In this document: positions 16,429-26,706 of the stretch, piece after piece
How the letters are laid out: the number at the start of each line of letters is the position of its first letter
Position numbering within the stretch: the stretch's first letter is position 1
Origin: UBA2658 sp964617335
GTDB taxonomy: Bacteria; Bacillota; Clostridia; Oscillospirales; Oscillospiraceae
Direction: 5' to 3'
NCBI GenBank assembly: GCA_964617335.1
Contig: CAZTXG010000009.1
Span: 1-47,952, forward strand
DNA: 47,952 nucleotides
The notes under the pieces: model-generated
What the model saw: the letters and a program-made list of their open reading frames with translations, nothing else
Database searches by the model: none
Told to the model about the DNA's origin: nothing
Translations under genes and position numbers: made by a program

Positions 16429-17360
16429 TGGACTATAAGCACTATTCCGTAATGCTGGATGAATGCATAGAAGCATTAAAAATAAGACCTGATGGAATAT
16501 ATGTTGACGGAACCTTGGGTCTTGGGGGGCATTCCTATGAAATTGCCCGCCGCCTAGAAACAGGAAGGCTTATTTCCATAGACCGTGACCAAAAGGCTAT
16601 AGAGCGAGCCTGCTTGCGCCTTGAGCCTTATATGGACAAAATAACTTTGGTCCACGGCAATTTCAGCCAGCTGGGAGAGATTTTGGACAGGCTGAACATA
16701 GAAAAAGTTAACGGAATGCTTTTTGACCTTGGGGTATCTTCCCCCCAGCTTGACGAGTCTGAAAGAGGCTTTTCCTATATGAGCGACGCGCCTTTGGATA
16801 TGCGCATGGACCAAGGCTCTGGGGCAAGTGCGAAAGATATTGTGAACAGCTGGCCTCGGGAGAGAATAAAGCGCATTCTATATGACTTTGGTGAGGAGCG
16901 CTATGCTCCGAGGATAGCCGAAGCCATAGAGCGGGCAAGAGAAGAAAAGCCCATAGAAACCACCTTAGAGCTTGTGGATATAATAAAAAAGGCCATGCCC
17001 GCAGCAGCCCTGCGTGAAAAACAGCATCCGGCAAAACGCAGCTTTCAGGCCATAAGAATAGCGGTAAATGACGAGCTGGAGTCACTGTCCGAGGTTTTGG
17101 AAACAGCGGCAGACAGGCTTGAAAAAGGCGGAAGGCTCTGTGTTTTGTCCTTTCATTCGCTGGAGGACAGAATTGTTAAAAACGCCATTGCCTCAAGAGA
17201 AAACGGCTGCACCTGCCCAAGGGATTTTCCCCTTTGCCGCTGCGGTTTTGAAAAAACACTTAAAAACATCTCAAGAAAGCCCCTTTTACCAAGCCATGAG
17301 GAAATAGAAGAAAACCCACGCTCTCGAAGTGCAAAGCTTCGGGTGGCGGAAAGAGTATAA
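16428..17360 (+). CDS. rsmH: 16S rRNA (cytosine1402-N4)-methyltransferase RsmH
   Basis: 310 residues starting at GTG 16428. Motifs: HYSVMLDECIEAL at the N-terminus, the SAM loop VDGTLGLGGHS, LFDLGVSSPQLDESERGFSY, the substrate-binding region HPAKRSFQAIRIAVNDEL, and SFHSLEDRIVKN. It methylates C1402 of 16S rRNA. It is the standard second gene of the cluster, with a late cysteine-rich stretch (CTCPRDFPLCRCGF) common in Firmicutes. Confidence 0.96.
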   Translation: MDYKHYSVMLDECIEALKIRPDGIYVDGTLGLGGHSYEIARRLETGRLISIDRDQKAIERACLRLEPYMDKITLVHGNFSQLGEILDRLNIEKVNGMLFDLGVSSPQLDESERGFSYMSDAPLDMRMDQGSGASAKDIVNSWPRERIKRILYDFGEERYAPRIAEAIERAREEKPIETTLELVDIIKKAMPAAALREKQHPAKRSFQAIRIAVNDELESLSEVLETAADRLEKGGRLCVLSFHSLEDRIVKNAIASRENGCTCPRDFPLCRCGFEKTLKNISRKPLLPSHEEIEENPRSRSAKLRVAERV

Positions 17361-17394
17361 GAAACAGGTTTAAGACAGCGGAAGGAGGAGCGAA

Positions 17395-17943
17395 ATGTCC
17401 GCAGACAAAGGCTATGGCGCAAAACCCGTATACGGGACTCTCGCCTATGATTTAAGCGGTATCGCCGCATATCCAGATGAGACTATGTACCCGCCTAAAA
17501 GGCGCAAAATAGTTATTCCCGCCCCTCCTGAAATAAAAGAGCGTGTCACCGCGCAAACCGCTGTAAAGCCAAGGCAAAGCATAGCCCCTCTTTCCATAGT
17601 GGGCTTTATCTGCGCTGCTGTTTTGATAGTCTTTTGTCTTATGGCAAAAATCCAGCTTACGGCGGTTACAGACGAGGCTGTAAGGTATGAGCAGCAGCTT
17701 ACAGAGCTTGAGGTCGCCCAAAACAGGCTGCTTATTGACTATGAAAGGGCTTTTAACCTGACAGAAATCGAGGAATATGCCAGCTCTCAGCTGGGTATGC
17801 AAAGACCGAGAGATGAGCAGATTTATTATATAGACAGCTTCGTCCCCGACAAAGCGGTAATAATCAGCGGAAGCGGAGAAAAAGGCGAGCTGACGGACAG
17901 AGTATTTGATTTTCTCTCGTCGATAGCGGAATATTTCAGATAG
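17395..17943 (+). CDS. ftsL: Cell division protein FtsL-like
   Basis: 182 residues: a cytoplasmic N-terminal part of ~65 residues with Pro/Lys-rich segment (PPKRRKIVIPAPPE), one membrane helix (~67-85), then a short coiled coil (YEQQLTELEVAQNRLLIDYE) and NLTEIEEYASSQLGMQRP, the motif shared by FtsL/DivIC-type septum proteins. The start follows GGAGGAG. FtsL forms a complex with DivIB and DivIC that activates the septal synthase. Sequence conservation is low in this family; position between rsmH and the transpeptidase supports the name. Confidence 0.82.
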   Translation: MSADKGYGAKPVYGTLAYDLSGIAAYPDETMYPPKRRKIVIPAPPEIKERVTAQTAVKPRQSIAPLSIVGFICAAVLIVFCLMAKIQLTAVTDEAVRYEQQLTELEVAQNRLLIDYERAFNLTEIEEYASSQLGMQRPRDEQIYYIDSFVPDKAVIISGSGEKGELTDRVFDFLSSIAEYFR

Positions 17944-18045
17944 CCTTGTCAGTATATTGTTAAAGCCGGAAAAATCTCAGTGTCCGGAAAAGGCAGTGCG
18001 GCAGGTATTATGACAAGGCGGGCTTTGTGCTTCGGAGGGAGATAA

Positions 18046-20370
18046 ATGGCAGGCAACAAACAAAAAACAAATATAAGGCAGGCTCCCAATTCAATGATGC
18101 TGCGCCGCACACTTTTTTTAATGATAGTGTGCGGCATAGTTGCTTTTGCGGTCTTGGCCATGCGGCTTATAAAACTGCAAATTATAGACCACGAACTGTA
18201 TGAATCGGCGGCAATCGAGCAGCAGGTTCGGGATACAACGGTTCATGCTGCCAGAGGAACCATCTATGACAGCAATATGAAAATACTGGCAATGAGCGCC
18301 AGTGTTGACAACATCTACATAAGCCCTGCTGAGATAAAGCTTTATGAGGAGGACCCCATATTCATAGCGGAGGGCCTTTCTGAAATACTCGATGTTGATG
18401 CCATGAGCATTTATGAAAAAGCTCAAGATACAAAGTCTTGGTATAAAACCATAGCAAAAAAGGTTGAACCGGAAGTTTCCGACAAGGTTCGGGAGTTTAA
18501 AAACGAGTATGACCTAAAGGGTGTGAAAATCGAGGAGGACACAAAGCGTTATTACCCCTATGGCAGCTTAGCTGCCCATGTCATAGGCTTTGTGGGCATG
18601 GAAAACACCGGCCAGTCAGGTGTTGAGGCTTACTATAACGACTCTCTTACCGGCATAGACGGCAGGGTTGTTCGGGCGAAAAATGCCGCCGGTACGGATA
18701 TGCTTTTTACAAGCTTTGAGGACTATTACGATGCCGAGGACGGCAAAGACAAAGTTTTAACCATAGATTCAACAATACAGTATTATTTGGAAAAGCACCT
18801 TGAACAGGCTGTTCGTGACTATGATGTTCAAAACGGCGCTGCGGCTATTGCCATGGACGTTAACACCGGCGGCATACTTGGCATGGTGAGCCTAGGCAAT
18901 TTTGACCTTAACAGTTACCAGACGGTGAGCCCCATGGCTCAGGATAAAATCGATGATCTTGAAGATGAAAGCGAAAAAAATGAGCTTTTAGTGGCAGAGC
19001 AGTTTCTCCAGTGGCGCAACAAAGCCATAAGCGACACCTATGAGCCTGGCTCGACCTTTAAGGTTCTAACTCTTGCCATGGCCTTAAACGAGGGGATAGT
19101 AAGCACCTCAGACAGCTTTTATTGCGGGGGCAGCATTACGGTTGCCGGAGACACCGAGGCAAGAAAATGCTGGAAAAGCGGAGGACACGGCAGCCAGACT
19201 CTTACCCAGGCTTTGCAGCACTCCTGCAACGTGGCCTTTATAGATATAGGCCAAAGGGTGGGAGCAGAGACCTTTTACAAATACTGCGAGGCCTTTGGCT
19301 TTCTTGAAACCCAGTCTGACCCAGACGTCTATTTGACTGGGAAAACGGGTATAGATTTAGGCGGAGAAAGCGGCAGCATCTGGTGGCCGGAAAGTCTTTT
19401 TTATAACCCCAAAAGCAAGTCTCAGCTGGCGGCGGCCTCCTTTGGACAGACCTTTAACATTACACCCTTGCAGCTTATAACAGCCTTTTCCGCCTGCACC
19501 AACGGAGGAAAGCTTATGCAGCCCTATGTGGTTAAAGAAACCTTAAATTCTGACGGAACCTCTGAATCCAAAACCGAACCCACCCTTGTGCGGCAGGTGA
19601 TAAGTGAGGATACCAGCGCCCTTTTATGCCAGATGCTTGAAAGCGTTGTTGGTGACAAGCTTGAGGGAACTGGCAAAAATGCCTATGTTGCCGGATACAG
19701 TATAGGCGGAAAAACCGGAACCAGTGAAAAGGTGGCTCAGGACGCTTCCGGTAAAGCCAAGGAATACATAGTCTCTTTTATAGGTGTTGCCCCAACTGAT
19801 GACCCTCAGATAGCGATTTTAGTGCTTTTGGACACACCTTCAAATGCCACGGGAATATATATAAGCGGCGGACGTATGGGAGCGCCCACCGTGGGAAAGA
19901 TGTTTGCGGATATCCTTCCTTATATGGGTGTTGAACAAAAGCTTACAGAGGAAGAGCAGCAGATAGTGGATAGGTCGGTTCCAAAAATAATTGGACTTAG
20001 CCCCGAGGAAGCTATGGCAAAACTGACTGAAAGCGGCTTTACCTCAAGAATCATAGGCACAGGCGGTGTTGTTACAGACCAAATTCCCGCTGCAAACTGT
20101 GTGGTGGCGGCAGGCAGTCAGATTATAATATACTGCGGAGCAGAGCCTTCCCAAGAGCTTGAAACCATGCCTGATATAAGCGGACTTTCCTACAGTGTCG
20201 CAAGGCAGAAGCTGGGCAGCTACGCCCTTTTCATAAGAGCTTCCGGAGCTGTGACAGACCCTGAAAAAATTGTTGTCTCAAACCAAAGCATAGCGGCGGG
20301 TGCAAGTGTTTCCCACGGAACTGTAGTGGAGGTAACGGTAACCGACGACAGCCAGTTAGGGCTTTACTAG
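18046..20370 (+). CDS. Class B penicillin-binding protein (SpoVD/FtsI type) with two PASTA domains
   Basis: 774 residues. N-terminal membrane helix (~25-45), then the dimerisation domain with RGTIYDSNMKILA, then the transpeptidase with catalytic Ser336 in GSTFK, the SxN motif SCN at ~393-395 and KTGT at ~556-559. Two PASTA repeats close the protein (VPKIIGLSPEEAM...; MPDISGLSYSVAR...). In Bacillus the cluster holds both pbpB (division) and spoVD (sporulation); here only one copy is present, so it may be the division enzyme, the spore enzyme or both. About 100 bases separate it from ftsL, without a clear promoter. Confidence 0.92.
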   Translation: MAGNKQKTNIRQAPNSMMLRRTLFLMIVCGIVAFAVLAMRLIKLQIIDHELYESAAIEQQVRDTTVHAARGTIYDSNMKILAMSASVDNIYISPAEIKLYEEDPIFIAEGLSEILDVDAMSIYEKAQDTKSWYKTIAKKVEPEVSDKVREFKNEYDLKGVKIEEDTKRYYPYGSLAAHVIGFVGMENTGQSGVEAYYNDSLTGIDGRVVRAKNAAGTDMLFTSFEDYYDAEDGKDKVLTIDSTIQYYLEKHLEQAVRDYDVQNGAAAIAMDVNTGGILGMVSLGNFDLNSYQTVSPMAQDKIDDLEDESEKNELLVAEQFLQWRNKAISDTYEPGSTFKVLTLAMALNEGIVSTSDSFYCGGSITVAGDTEARKCWKSGGHGSQTLTQALQHSCNVAFIDIGQRVGAETFYKYCEAFGFLETQSDPDVYLTGKTGIDLGGESGSIWWPESLFYNPKSKSQLAAASFGQTFNITPLQLITAFSACTNGGKLMQPYVVKETLNSDGTSESKTEPTLVRQVISEDTSALLCQMLESVVGDKLEGTGKNAYVAGYSIGGKTGTSEKVAQDASGKAKEYIVSFIGVAPTDDPQIAILVLLDTPSNATGIYISGGRMGAPTVGKMFADILPYMGVEQKLTEEEQQIVDRSVPKIIGLSPEEAMAKLTESGFTSRIIGTGGVVTDQIPAANCVVAAGSQIIIYCGAEPSQELETMPDISGLSYSVARQKLGSYALFIRASGAVTDPEKIVVSNQSIAAGASVSHGTVVEVTVTDDSQLGLY

Positions 20371-20408
20371 AGGGTCTGCAATTACATAAGAAAAGAGGAG
20401 GCAGAAAC

Positions 20409-21869
20409 ATGAAGCTCAAAGAACTATTAATAGATATTGAAACGCTCGGCATCTTTGCCGATCTCGATGCCGAGCTAAGTGATATAAGCTATGACTCACG
20501 AAAAGTAAAAAAAGGCGGAGCCTTTGTGGCCGTAAAAGGCTTTGAAAGCGACGGGCATAAATATATAGGGCAGGCAGTTAAAGCCGGAGCAGAGCTTGTT
20601 ATCTGTGAGCAGGAGCCGGATATAAAGGTGCCTTATGTACTTGTGGAAAACTCCCGTCTTGCCCTTGCCCTTATGTCGAAAAACTTTTTTGGAAACCCCG
20701 CCGGAGAAATGAAGCTTATAGGCTTAACAGGTACCAACGGCAAAACCACCTCCACAATGCTTATAAAGCATATGCTGGAGGAATGTACCGGAGAAAAAAC
20801 GGCTCTTATAGGCACAAACCAGAACATGATAGGAGAAAAGGTGCTGGAAACCGAAAGAACCACTCCGGAATCATACGAATTGCAAAAATTATTACGTCAA
20901 ATGGCAGATGAGTCTTGCAAATTTGTTGTAATGGAAGTATCATCTCATTCGTTAGCTTTGGATAGGGTGGCAGGACTGCATTTTGAAGCGGCGGTTTTTA
21001 CAAACCTGACTCAAGACCATCTTGACTTCCATGGGACCATGGAGGAGTATGCCGGAGCCAAGGCTCTTTTGCTAGAGCGCTGTGAAAAGGCTGCCATAAA
21101 TATTGACGACGAATGGGGCGGATATATGTGCGAGAGGGCAAAATGTCCGGTTCTCACCTATTCCGAGGAAAAGCTTGAGGCCGACCTTATTGCAAAGGAT
21201 ATACGTCTTTCCCCCTGGGATGTTAAGTTTTTGGCCTTGGCGGGAGGAAGTCTTGAGCGGGTGACTCTTGATATACCGGGCAGGTTTTCCGTGTATAACG
21301 CCATGTCCGTTATTTCGGCGGGGCTGCTCCTTGAAATACCCTTGCCGGAAATTTGCGCTTCTTTAAAAACTGCCAAAGGAGTTAAAGGCAGGGTGGAGCT
21401 TGTGCCTACGCCTGAGGACTTTACCATACTCATAGACTATGCCCATACTCCCGACGCTCTTGAAAATGTTATAAAATCCATGAAAGAAGTTTCCGAGGGA
21501 AGGGTAGTGGCGCTTTTCGGCTGCGGCGGAGACAGAGACAAATCAAAGCGCCATCTGATGGGAGATATCGCCGTGTCAGAGGCAGACTTTGCCATAATCA
21601 CCTCTGATAACCCCAGAACAGAAGACCCAATGGCTATTATTGAGGACATTCTTTCCGGAGTTAAAGGTCCGAAAAGCCGATATAAAGTCATACCGGACAG
21701 GGCCGAGGCCATAGCCTATGCAATAGACAGTCATCAGACGGGGGATATTATCATACTTGCCGGCAAGGGCCACGAAACCTATCAGATTATCGGCAAGGAA
21801 AAACATCATATGGACGAACGTGAAATAGTCGCTGAGCATCTGGCAAAAAAACAAAAGGACCGGAGCTAA
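20409..21869 (+). CDS. murE: UDP-MurNAc-L-Ala-D-Glu:meso-diaminopimelate ligase MurE
   Basis: 486 residues. The Mur ligase ATP loop is GLTGTNGKTTS (~110-120), the central domain has EVSSHSLALDRV, and the C-terminal domain carries SDNPRTEDP, the DNPR motif that selects meso-diaminopimelate rather than lysine. It therefore points to a DAP-type peptidoglycan. Strong AGAGGAGG site. Thirty bases separate it from mraY, where murF would often be; murF is absent. Confidence 0.95.
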   Translation: MKLKELLIDIETLGIFADLDAELSDISYDSRKVKKGGAFVAVKGFESDGHKYIGQAVKAGAELVICEQEPDIKVPYVLVENSRLALALMSKNFFGNPAGEMKLIGLTGTNGKTTSTMLIKHMLEECTGEKTALIGTNQNMIGEKVLETERTTPESYELQKLLRQMADESCKFVVMEVSSHSLALDRVAGLHFEAAVFTNLTQDHLDFHGTMEEYAGAKALLLERCEKAAINIDDEWGGYMCERAKCPVLTYSEEKLEADLIAKDIRLSPWDVKFLALAGGSLERVTLDIPGRFSVYNAMSVISAGLLLEIPLPEICASLKTAKGVKGRVELVPTPEDFTILIDYAHTPDALENVIKSMKEVSEGRVVALFGCGGDRDKSKRHLMGDIAVSEADFAIITSDNPRTEDPMAIIEDILSGVKGPKSRYKVIPDRAEAIAYAIDSHQTGDIIILAGKGHETYQIIGKEKHHMDEREIVAEHLAKKQKDRS

Positions 21870-21898
21870 AAACAGCGGAAGACGGAGGAAAGAAACCT

Positions 21899-22912
21899 AT
21901 GACAGGAAAGCTTATAATGGCTTTTATAGTATCCTTTGGGGTATCGGCGCTTCTTGGAAAAATAGTGGTGCCCTGGCTTCGCAGGATTAAGGCGGGGCAG
22001 GCAATAAAGGAAAACGGGCCCACCTGGCATATGTCAAAGGCGGGAACACCAACCATGGGCGGAATAATCTTTATAGGCGGTACGATAGCGGCCTGTCTGT
22101 CAACGGGATTTTCCTTTATGCTTGAAGGTGATTACGGACATATTCTTGTTTTGGCTCTCTCCCTTGCCTTCGCTGCTGTGGGCTTTATAGACGACTATGA
22201 AAAGCTTAAAAAAAAGCAGAACACAGGCCTTACCGCCGGAAAGAAATTTATTCTTCAAGTGGCGGTGGCGGCGGTGTTTGTCTTTGCCCTTCGATACTTC
22301 GGCTATCTCACACCGAACCTGTATGTCCCCTTTCTCGGAGTTAGCATAAAAATGCAGGAATGGCTGTTTTTTGCCTTTTGTATATTCACAGTTGTTGCAA
22401 CCGTAAACGCTGTAAACCTTACAGACGGTGTGGACGGACTTGCAACGGGAACCTCAATGCCGGTTTTCCTGTTTTACAGTGCGGTGGCTTTTTTCTGGGG
22501 CAGAGAGTATTTGTCTCTGGGGGTATTTGCCGCCGCTGTTTTGGGCGGGCTTTTCGGTTTTCTTATTTATAACTATAATCCCGCAAAGGTTTTCATGGGG
22601 GACACAGGCTCACTGTTTTTAGGCGGAGCTGTTGCCGGCATGGCCTTATCTTTGGATATGCCCCTTATAATTTTAAGCATAGGCATAATGTATATACTGG
22701 AGGTTTTATCCGACGTAATACAGGTTGGATATTTCAAGCTTTCCGGAGGTAAAAGGGTGTTTAAAATGGCCCCCTTCCACCATCATCTTGAAATGGGCGG
22801 CTGGTCGGGTAAAAAGTGGAGCGAGAAGGAACTGTTTGCCCTGTTTACGGGAATAACAGCAGTATTTGTCATAATCTCCTTCATAGGTGTATACGGAAGA
22901 TACGCCGCTTAA
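21899..22912 (+). CDS. mraY: Phospho-MurNAc-pentapeptide transferase MraY
   Basis: 337 residues with about ten transmembrane segments. Signatures: GTPTMGG-type loop (AGTPTMGGIIF), FIDDYEKLKKK (catalytic Asp pair), NLTDGVDGLATGTS, and APFHHHLEMGGW near the C-terminus. It transfers phospho-MurNAc-pentapeptide to undecaprenyl phosphate to make lipid I on the inner membrane face. The start ATG has GGAGGAAAG upstream. Confidence 0.97.
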   Translation: MTGKLIMAFIVSFGVSALLGKIVVPWLRRIKAGQAIKENGPTWHMSKAGTPTMGGIIFIGGTIAACLSTGFSFMLEGDYGHILVLALSLAFAAVGFIDDYEKLKKKQNTGLTAGKKFILQVAVAAVFVFALRYFGYLTPNLYVPFLGVSIKMQEWLFFAFCIFTVVATVNAVNLTDGVDGLATGTSMPVFLFYSAVAFFWGREYLSLGVFAAAVLGGLFGFLIYNYNPAKVFMGDTGSLFLGGAVAGMALSLDMPLIILSIGIMYILEVLSDVIQVGYFKLSGGKRVFKMAPFHHHLEMGGWSGKKWSEKELFALFTGITAVFVIISFIGVYGRYAA

Positions 22913-22954
22913 AAAATCTTGTTTTATGGCAGGGAGCAAAGGAGTGATAAGCAG

Positions 22955-24142
22955 GTGAATAAGACTTCTGCACTTAAAGATTACAGTCGGGATATGAGGA
23001 TAGTACGGGGTCCTGTGGACATACCCTTTCTTCTTATAACATTGCTTTTACTGTCAATCGGGGTTATAATGGTACTCTCGTCAAGCTATGCCAGCGCCTA
23101 TTACGACCTTACAAAAGAGACCGGCGGAAACGCTACATATTACTTCGCCCGCCAGCTTTTATTTGCGATCTTAGGTGTGGCAGCAATGTTTTTGGCCTCC
23201 CGTATGCCTATGAGTTTTTATAAAAGGTTTTCATTTCCGGTTTTGTTTGTGGCTGTTGTACTGCTCCTTGCCGTATTAATTGTCGGAACGGAATCAAACG
23301 GCGCAAAACGCTGGATTATGATTGCGGGAGTTAGCGTGCAGCCCTCGGAAATTGCTAAAATCGGAGTTATTTTGTCCTTCTCCGTGCTTATTTGCCGTTA
23401 TAAAAACCTTATGGGAACCTTCAAATACGGCATTATGCCTTTTTGCATTATCCTTGCCGTTATTGTGGGACTTCTGTTTTTGGAACCGCATCTTTCCGCC
23501 TCCATCATCATCATCACCATTGGCGCTATTATGATGTTTATCGGCGGGGCAAGGCTTTTCTGGTTTGTGGGCGGTTTGGGTCTTGTGGGGGCGCTTTTGT
23601 TTTTGGCCGTCAATGTACTTAAATATTCCTCGGACAGAATTACAGCCTGGCGTGACCCCTTTGCCGATGCCAGCGACACGGGCTATCAAATCATACAGTC
23701 CCTTTACGCTATTGGCAGCGGCGGGCTTTTCGGTTTGGGCCTTGGACAAAGCAGGCAGAAATACCTATACCTGCCCGAGGAACACAACGACTTTATCTTT
23801 TCAGTTATTTCTGAGGAACTGGGCTTTATAGGCGCCCTTCTCATCCTTATACTTTTTGCCATACTCATAATAAGGGGCTATTGGCTTGCCATGCACAGCC
23901 GTGACAGATACAGCTTTCTTGTCTGCACAGGCATAACCTCCCTTTTAGCCATACAGGTTATTTTAAACGTTGCTGTCTGCACAAACCTTATTCCGGCAAC
24001 GGGAATATCCCTGCCTCTTTTCAGCTACGGCGGAACGGCCCTGCTTATGCAAATGGCACAAATGGGGATTATCCTTAGTGTATCTCGGGATATACCCACC
24101 GCCAAATCTGTTAAAAAACCAAAACCTAAGGCTCCAAGATAA
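22955..24142 (+). CDS. SEDS glycosyltransferase FtsW/SpoVE
   Basis: 395 residues when started at the GTG 22955, which has AAAGGAG about ten bases before it; a TTG at 22919 is possible but lacks a site. Ten hydrophobic segments and SEDS motifs are visible: GAKRWI, QPSEIAKIG, LEPHLSASI, SEELGFIGAL, and TGISLPLFSYGGTALL at the end. It polymerises lipid II with the class B PBP encoded three genes earlier. It may be FtsW (division) or SpoVE (spore cortex); one gene only is present. murD, which usually precedes it, is missing. Confidence 0.92.
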   Translation: MNKTSALKDYSRDMRIVRGPVDIPFLLITLLLLSIGVIMVLSSSYASAYYDLTKETGGNATYYFARQLLFAILGVAAMFLASRMPMSFYKRFSFPVLFVAVVLLLAVLIVGTESNGAKRWIMIAGVSVQPSEIAKIGVILSFSVLICRYKNLMGTFKYGIMPFCIILAVIVGLLFLEPHLSASIIIITIGAIMMFIGGARLFWFVGGLGLVGALLFLAVNVLKYSSDRITAWRDPFADASDTGYQIIQSLYAIGSGGLFGLGLGQSRQKYLYLPEEHNDFIFSVISEELGFIGALLILILFAILIIRGYWLAMHSRDRYSFLVCTGITSLLAIQVILNVAVCTNLIPATGISLPLFSYGGTALLMQMAQMGIILSVSRDIPTAKSVKKPKPKAPR

Positions 24143-24179
24143 ATTTTTTTAAAGGGAAGCCTTGAAAGGAGAAGCTCGT

Positions 24180-25304
24180 ATGAAATTTCTGTTTACCTGC
24201 GGAGGAACCGCAGGCCATATAAATCCCGCTTTGGGTGTTGCCCAGTATTTAAAAGAGCTTATGCCCGACTGCGAAATACTCTTTGTGGGTGCCGAAGGGC
24301 ATATGGAGACTGAGCTTGTTCCCAGAGAGGGCTTTGATATAAAAACCGTTAACATTACAAATATAAGCCGCAGCCTCTCCCTTGAGGGTTTAAAGCACAA
24401 CCTTAACACCATAAAAAATGTTATTGGCTCAACCTCCGAGGCAAAGGCTATTATAAAAGAATTTATGCCCGACGTGGTTATTGGAACAGGGGGCTATGTC
24501 TGCTATCCTGTGCTAAGAGCGGCTCACACCATGAAAATCCCCACAGTAATCCACGAGAGCAATGCTGTTCCGGGGCTTACTACAAAAATGCTTTCCGTGT
24601 CCACCGACAAGATTCTTGTTGGTTTTGAGGAAAGCAGGCAGTATTATAAAAACCAGAGGAAGGTTATTGTCACAGGCACGCCTGTGCGGGGGGATTTTCG
24701 CCGTATCGATAAAAAAACCGCCAGGGAAAAGCTGGGGCTTGACCCTGACAGACCCTTAGTTGTCTCCGTTTGGGGCTCTCTTGGCGCTTCCTTTATGAAT
24801 AAGCTTATGGTTTCCTTCATTGAAAAAGCTTTGGGCAAGCCTTTTTTCAACCTTATCCACTCTGCGGGAAAATGCGGATATAAGGCCATGCTCCATGACA
24901 TGGAAAAGGAAAACATTAAAGACCCAAAGGCAAGGGGCATGGAAGTTCGGGAATATATATATGATATGCCCGTTGTTATGGCTGCGGCAGACCTTGTAAT
25001 TTGCCGAAGCGGAGCTTCCACCTTAAGTGAGCTTGCGGTTTTGGGAAGGCCGGCAATTTTGGTGCCCTCACCTAATGTAACGGGAAACCATCAGGATAAA
25101 AATGCCCGTGTTTTGGAAAAAGCCGGAGCGGCGGTGGTTTTGGACGAATCGGAGCTAAGCGCCGACAAGCTTTTGGGTTCTGTTTCCCTGCTTTTAAGCC
25201 GTCCGGAAACCTTGGAGGCCATGTCCGAACAGATGAAAAAGCTTGGAGTAGAGGACTCTACAGAGAGAATAGCCAACATAATACTGGACCTTGCGGGGGA
25301 GTAA
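24180..25304 (+). CDS. murG: UDP-GlcNAc:lipid I N-acetylglucosaminyltransferase MurG
   Basis: 374 residues from the ATG at 24180 after AAAGGAGAAG. The N-terminal domain has the glycine loop CGGTAGHINPALG and HESNAVPGLTTK; the C-terminal domain has GSLGAS (a variant of GGSxGA) and the UDP-GlcNAc pocket CRSGASTLSELAVLGRPAILVP. GT28 enzyme that makes lipid II. About 120 bases without a gene follow, including a GGGG/CCCC hairpin near 25345-25365. Confidence 0.94.
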   Translation: MKFLFTCGGTAGHINPALGVAQYLKELMPDCEILFVGAEGHMETELVPREGFDIKTVNITNISRSLSLEGLKHNLNTIKNVIGSTSEAKAIIKEFMPDVVIGTGGYVCYPVLRAAHTMKIPTVIHESNAVPGLTTKMLSVSTDKILVGFEESRQYYKNQRKVIVTGTPVRGDFRRIDKKTAREKLGLDPDRPLVVSVWGSLGASFMNKLMVSFIEKALGKPFFNLIHSAGKCGYKAMLHDMEKENIKDPKARGMEVREYIYDMPVVMAAADLVICRSGASTLSELAVLGRPAILVPSPNVTGNHQDKNARVLEKAGAAVVLDESELSADKLLGSVSLLLSRPETLEAMSEQMKKLGVEDSTERIANIILDLAGE

Positions 25305-25424
25305 TGTGCCTTTTTAGTCAGAACTTGGGCTTTTATGCTCAAGGGGGCTTATAAACTCCCCAAATTATCAATAATGAAAGACTCGGCATAGTATGGCGTA
25401 AAATCCACTGTGCGGAGGGATAGT

Positions 25425-26684
25425 ATGAGCATATGGCGAATTCACGGCGGAAAGAGCCTTTATGGGGACATAAAGATACAGGGAGCAAAAAACGCCGTGC
25501 TGCCTATTATGGCGGCAACTATCATAACAGGCTGTGAAACGGAGCTTTTAAATTGCCCGCAGCTTAGCGACGTTGAGGCGGCTATGAGCATTTTGCGCCA
25601 TTTAGGCTGCATTGCCCAGCGAGATGGGGACACTGTATATATAAACTCCCACGGTATGTGCAGAACAGACATTCCCCACGAGCTTATGCGGGAAATGCGC
25701 TCCTCGGTTATTTTTTTGGGCGCCATTTTGGCCAGAACCCATAAAGCGGAAATGTCCTACCCCGGAGGCTGCGAGTTAGGGCCAAGACCCATAGACCTGC
25801 ACCTTGAAGCCTTAAGAAGCTTGGGCGCCGATATATACGACAGAGGCGGCTGTCTGCACTGCGGCGACAGGGGTCTTCAAGGAACAAGGATAAACCTTTC
25901 CTTTCCCAGTGTGGGCGCAACAGAAAACGCCATGCTGGCTGCCTGTGCCGCCCAAGGTGAAACTGTTATAACCAATGCAGCCAGAGAACCGGAAATCCTT
26001 GACCTTCAGGAATTTTTAAGAAAATTGGGAGTTTCCATCCACGGAGCGGGAACTCCGACGATAACTATAGACGGCTTTAAGCCCAACACTGTTGTGGGCC
26101 ACAGAGTTATGACAGACAGGATAGCCTCGGCCACAGCTTTGTGCTGCACAGCCTCCAGCAAGGGATGTGTAACCTTAAAGGGAGTTGTTCCGGCACATTT
26201 TGAAACAGTTACCAGCGCCTTGGAATATATGGGCTGCGATATAGAAAGAGGACGAAACAGTATTAAAATAACAGCAGAAAAACCTCTGCGGGCTCCAAAG
26301 CCAATAGTGACAAGGCCCTATCCGGGCTTTCCCACCGATGCCCAGCCCCTGCTTATGGCTGCCTGCCTTAAAGCGGAGGGCACGGCCGTGTTCACGGAGA
26401 ACATATTTGAAAACCGCTACCGCCACGCCGTGGAGCTTAAAAGGCTGGGTGCTGACATAAGCGTTGTGGGGCGGGTTGCCATGGTAACAGGAGTGCAAAA
26501 GCTTGTGGGTGCCCAGGTAAGCTCAGCAGACCTTAGGGGAGGCGCGGCACTTGTGGCTGCCGCCTTGGGCGCACAGGGTGAAACCGTGGTATACGACGCA
26601 GGCCACATATCCAGAGGCTATGAGGGACTTTCCGAGATGCTTATTAGTCTTGGAGGAGATGTAAGCGTTACTTCCGAAGACTAA
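25425..26684 (+). CDS. murA: UDP-N-acetylglucosamine 1-carboxyvinyltransferase MurA
   Basis: 419 residues from the ATG at 25425 (GGAGGG upstream). EPSP-synthase fold with KIQGAKNAVLPIMAA at the N-terminus and active-site Cys116 in PGGCELGPRPIDLH; the Cys makes it fosfomycin-sensitive in principle. YPGFPTDAQPLLMAA and ADLRGGAALVAAALGA are conserved. It commits UDP-GlcNAc to peptidoglycan synthesis. Its place between murG and divIB is as in Bacillus-type clusters, with murB missing. Confidence 0.95.
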   Translation: MSIWRIHGGKSLYGDIKIQGAKNAVLPIMAATIITGCETELLNCPQLSDVEAAMSILRHLGCIAQRDGDTVYINSHGMCRTDIPHELMREMRSSVIFLGAILARTHKAEMSYPGGCELGPRPIDLHLEALRSLGADIYDRGGCLHCGDRGLQGTRINLSFPSVGATENAMLAACAAQGETVITNAAREPEILDLQEFLRKLGVSIHGAGTPTITIDGFKPNTVVGHRVMTDRIASATALCCTASSKGCVTLKGVVPAHFETVTSALEYMGCDIERGRNSIKITAEKPLRAPKPIVTRPYPGFPTDAQPLLMAACLKAEGTAVFTENIFENRYRHAVELKRLGADISVVGRVAMVTGVQKLVGAQVSSADLRGGAALVAAALGAQGETVVYDAGHISRGYEGLSEMLISLGGDVSVTSED

Positions 26685-26706
26685 GCAAAGATAAAGGGGG
26701 ATTTAA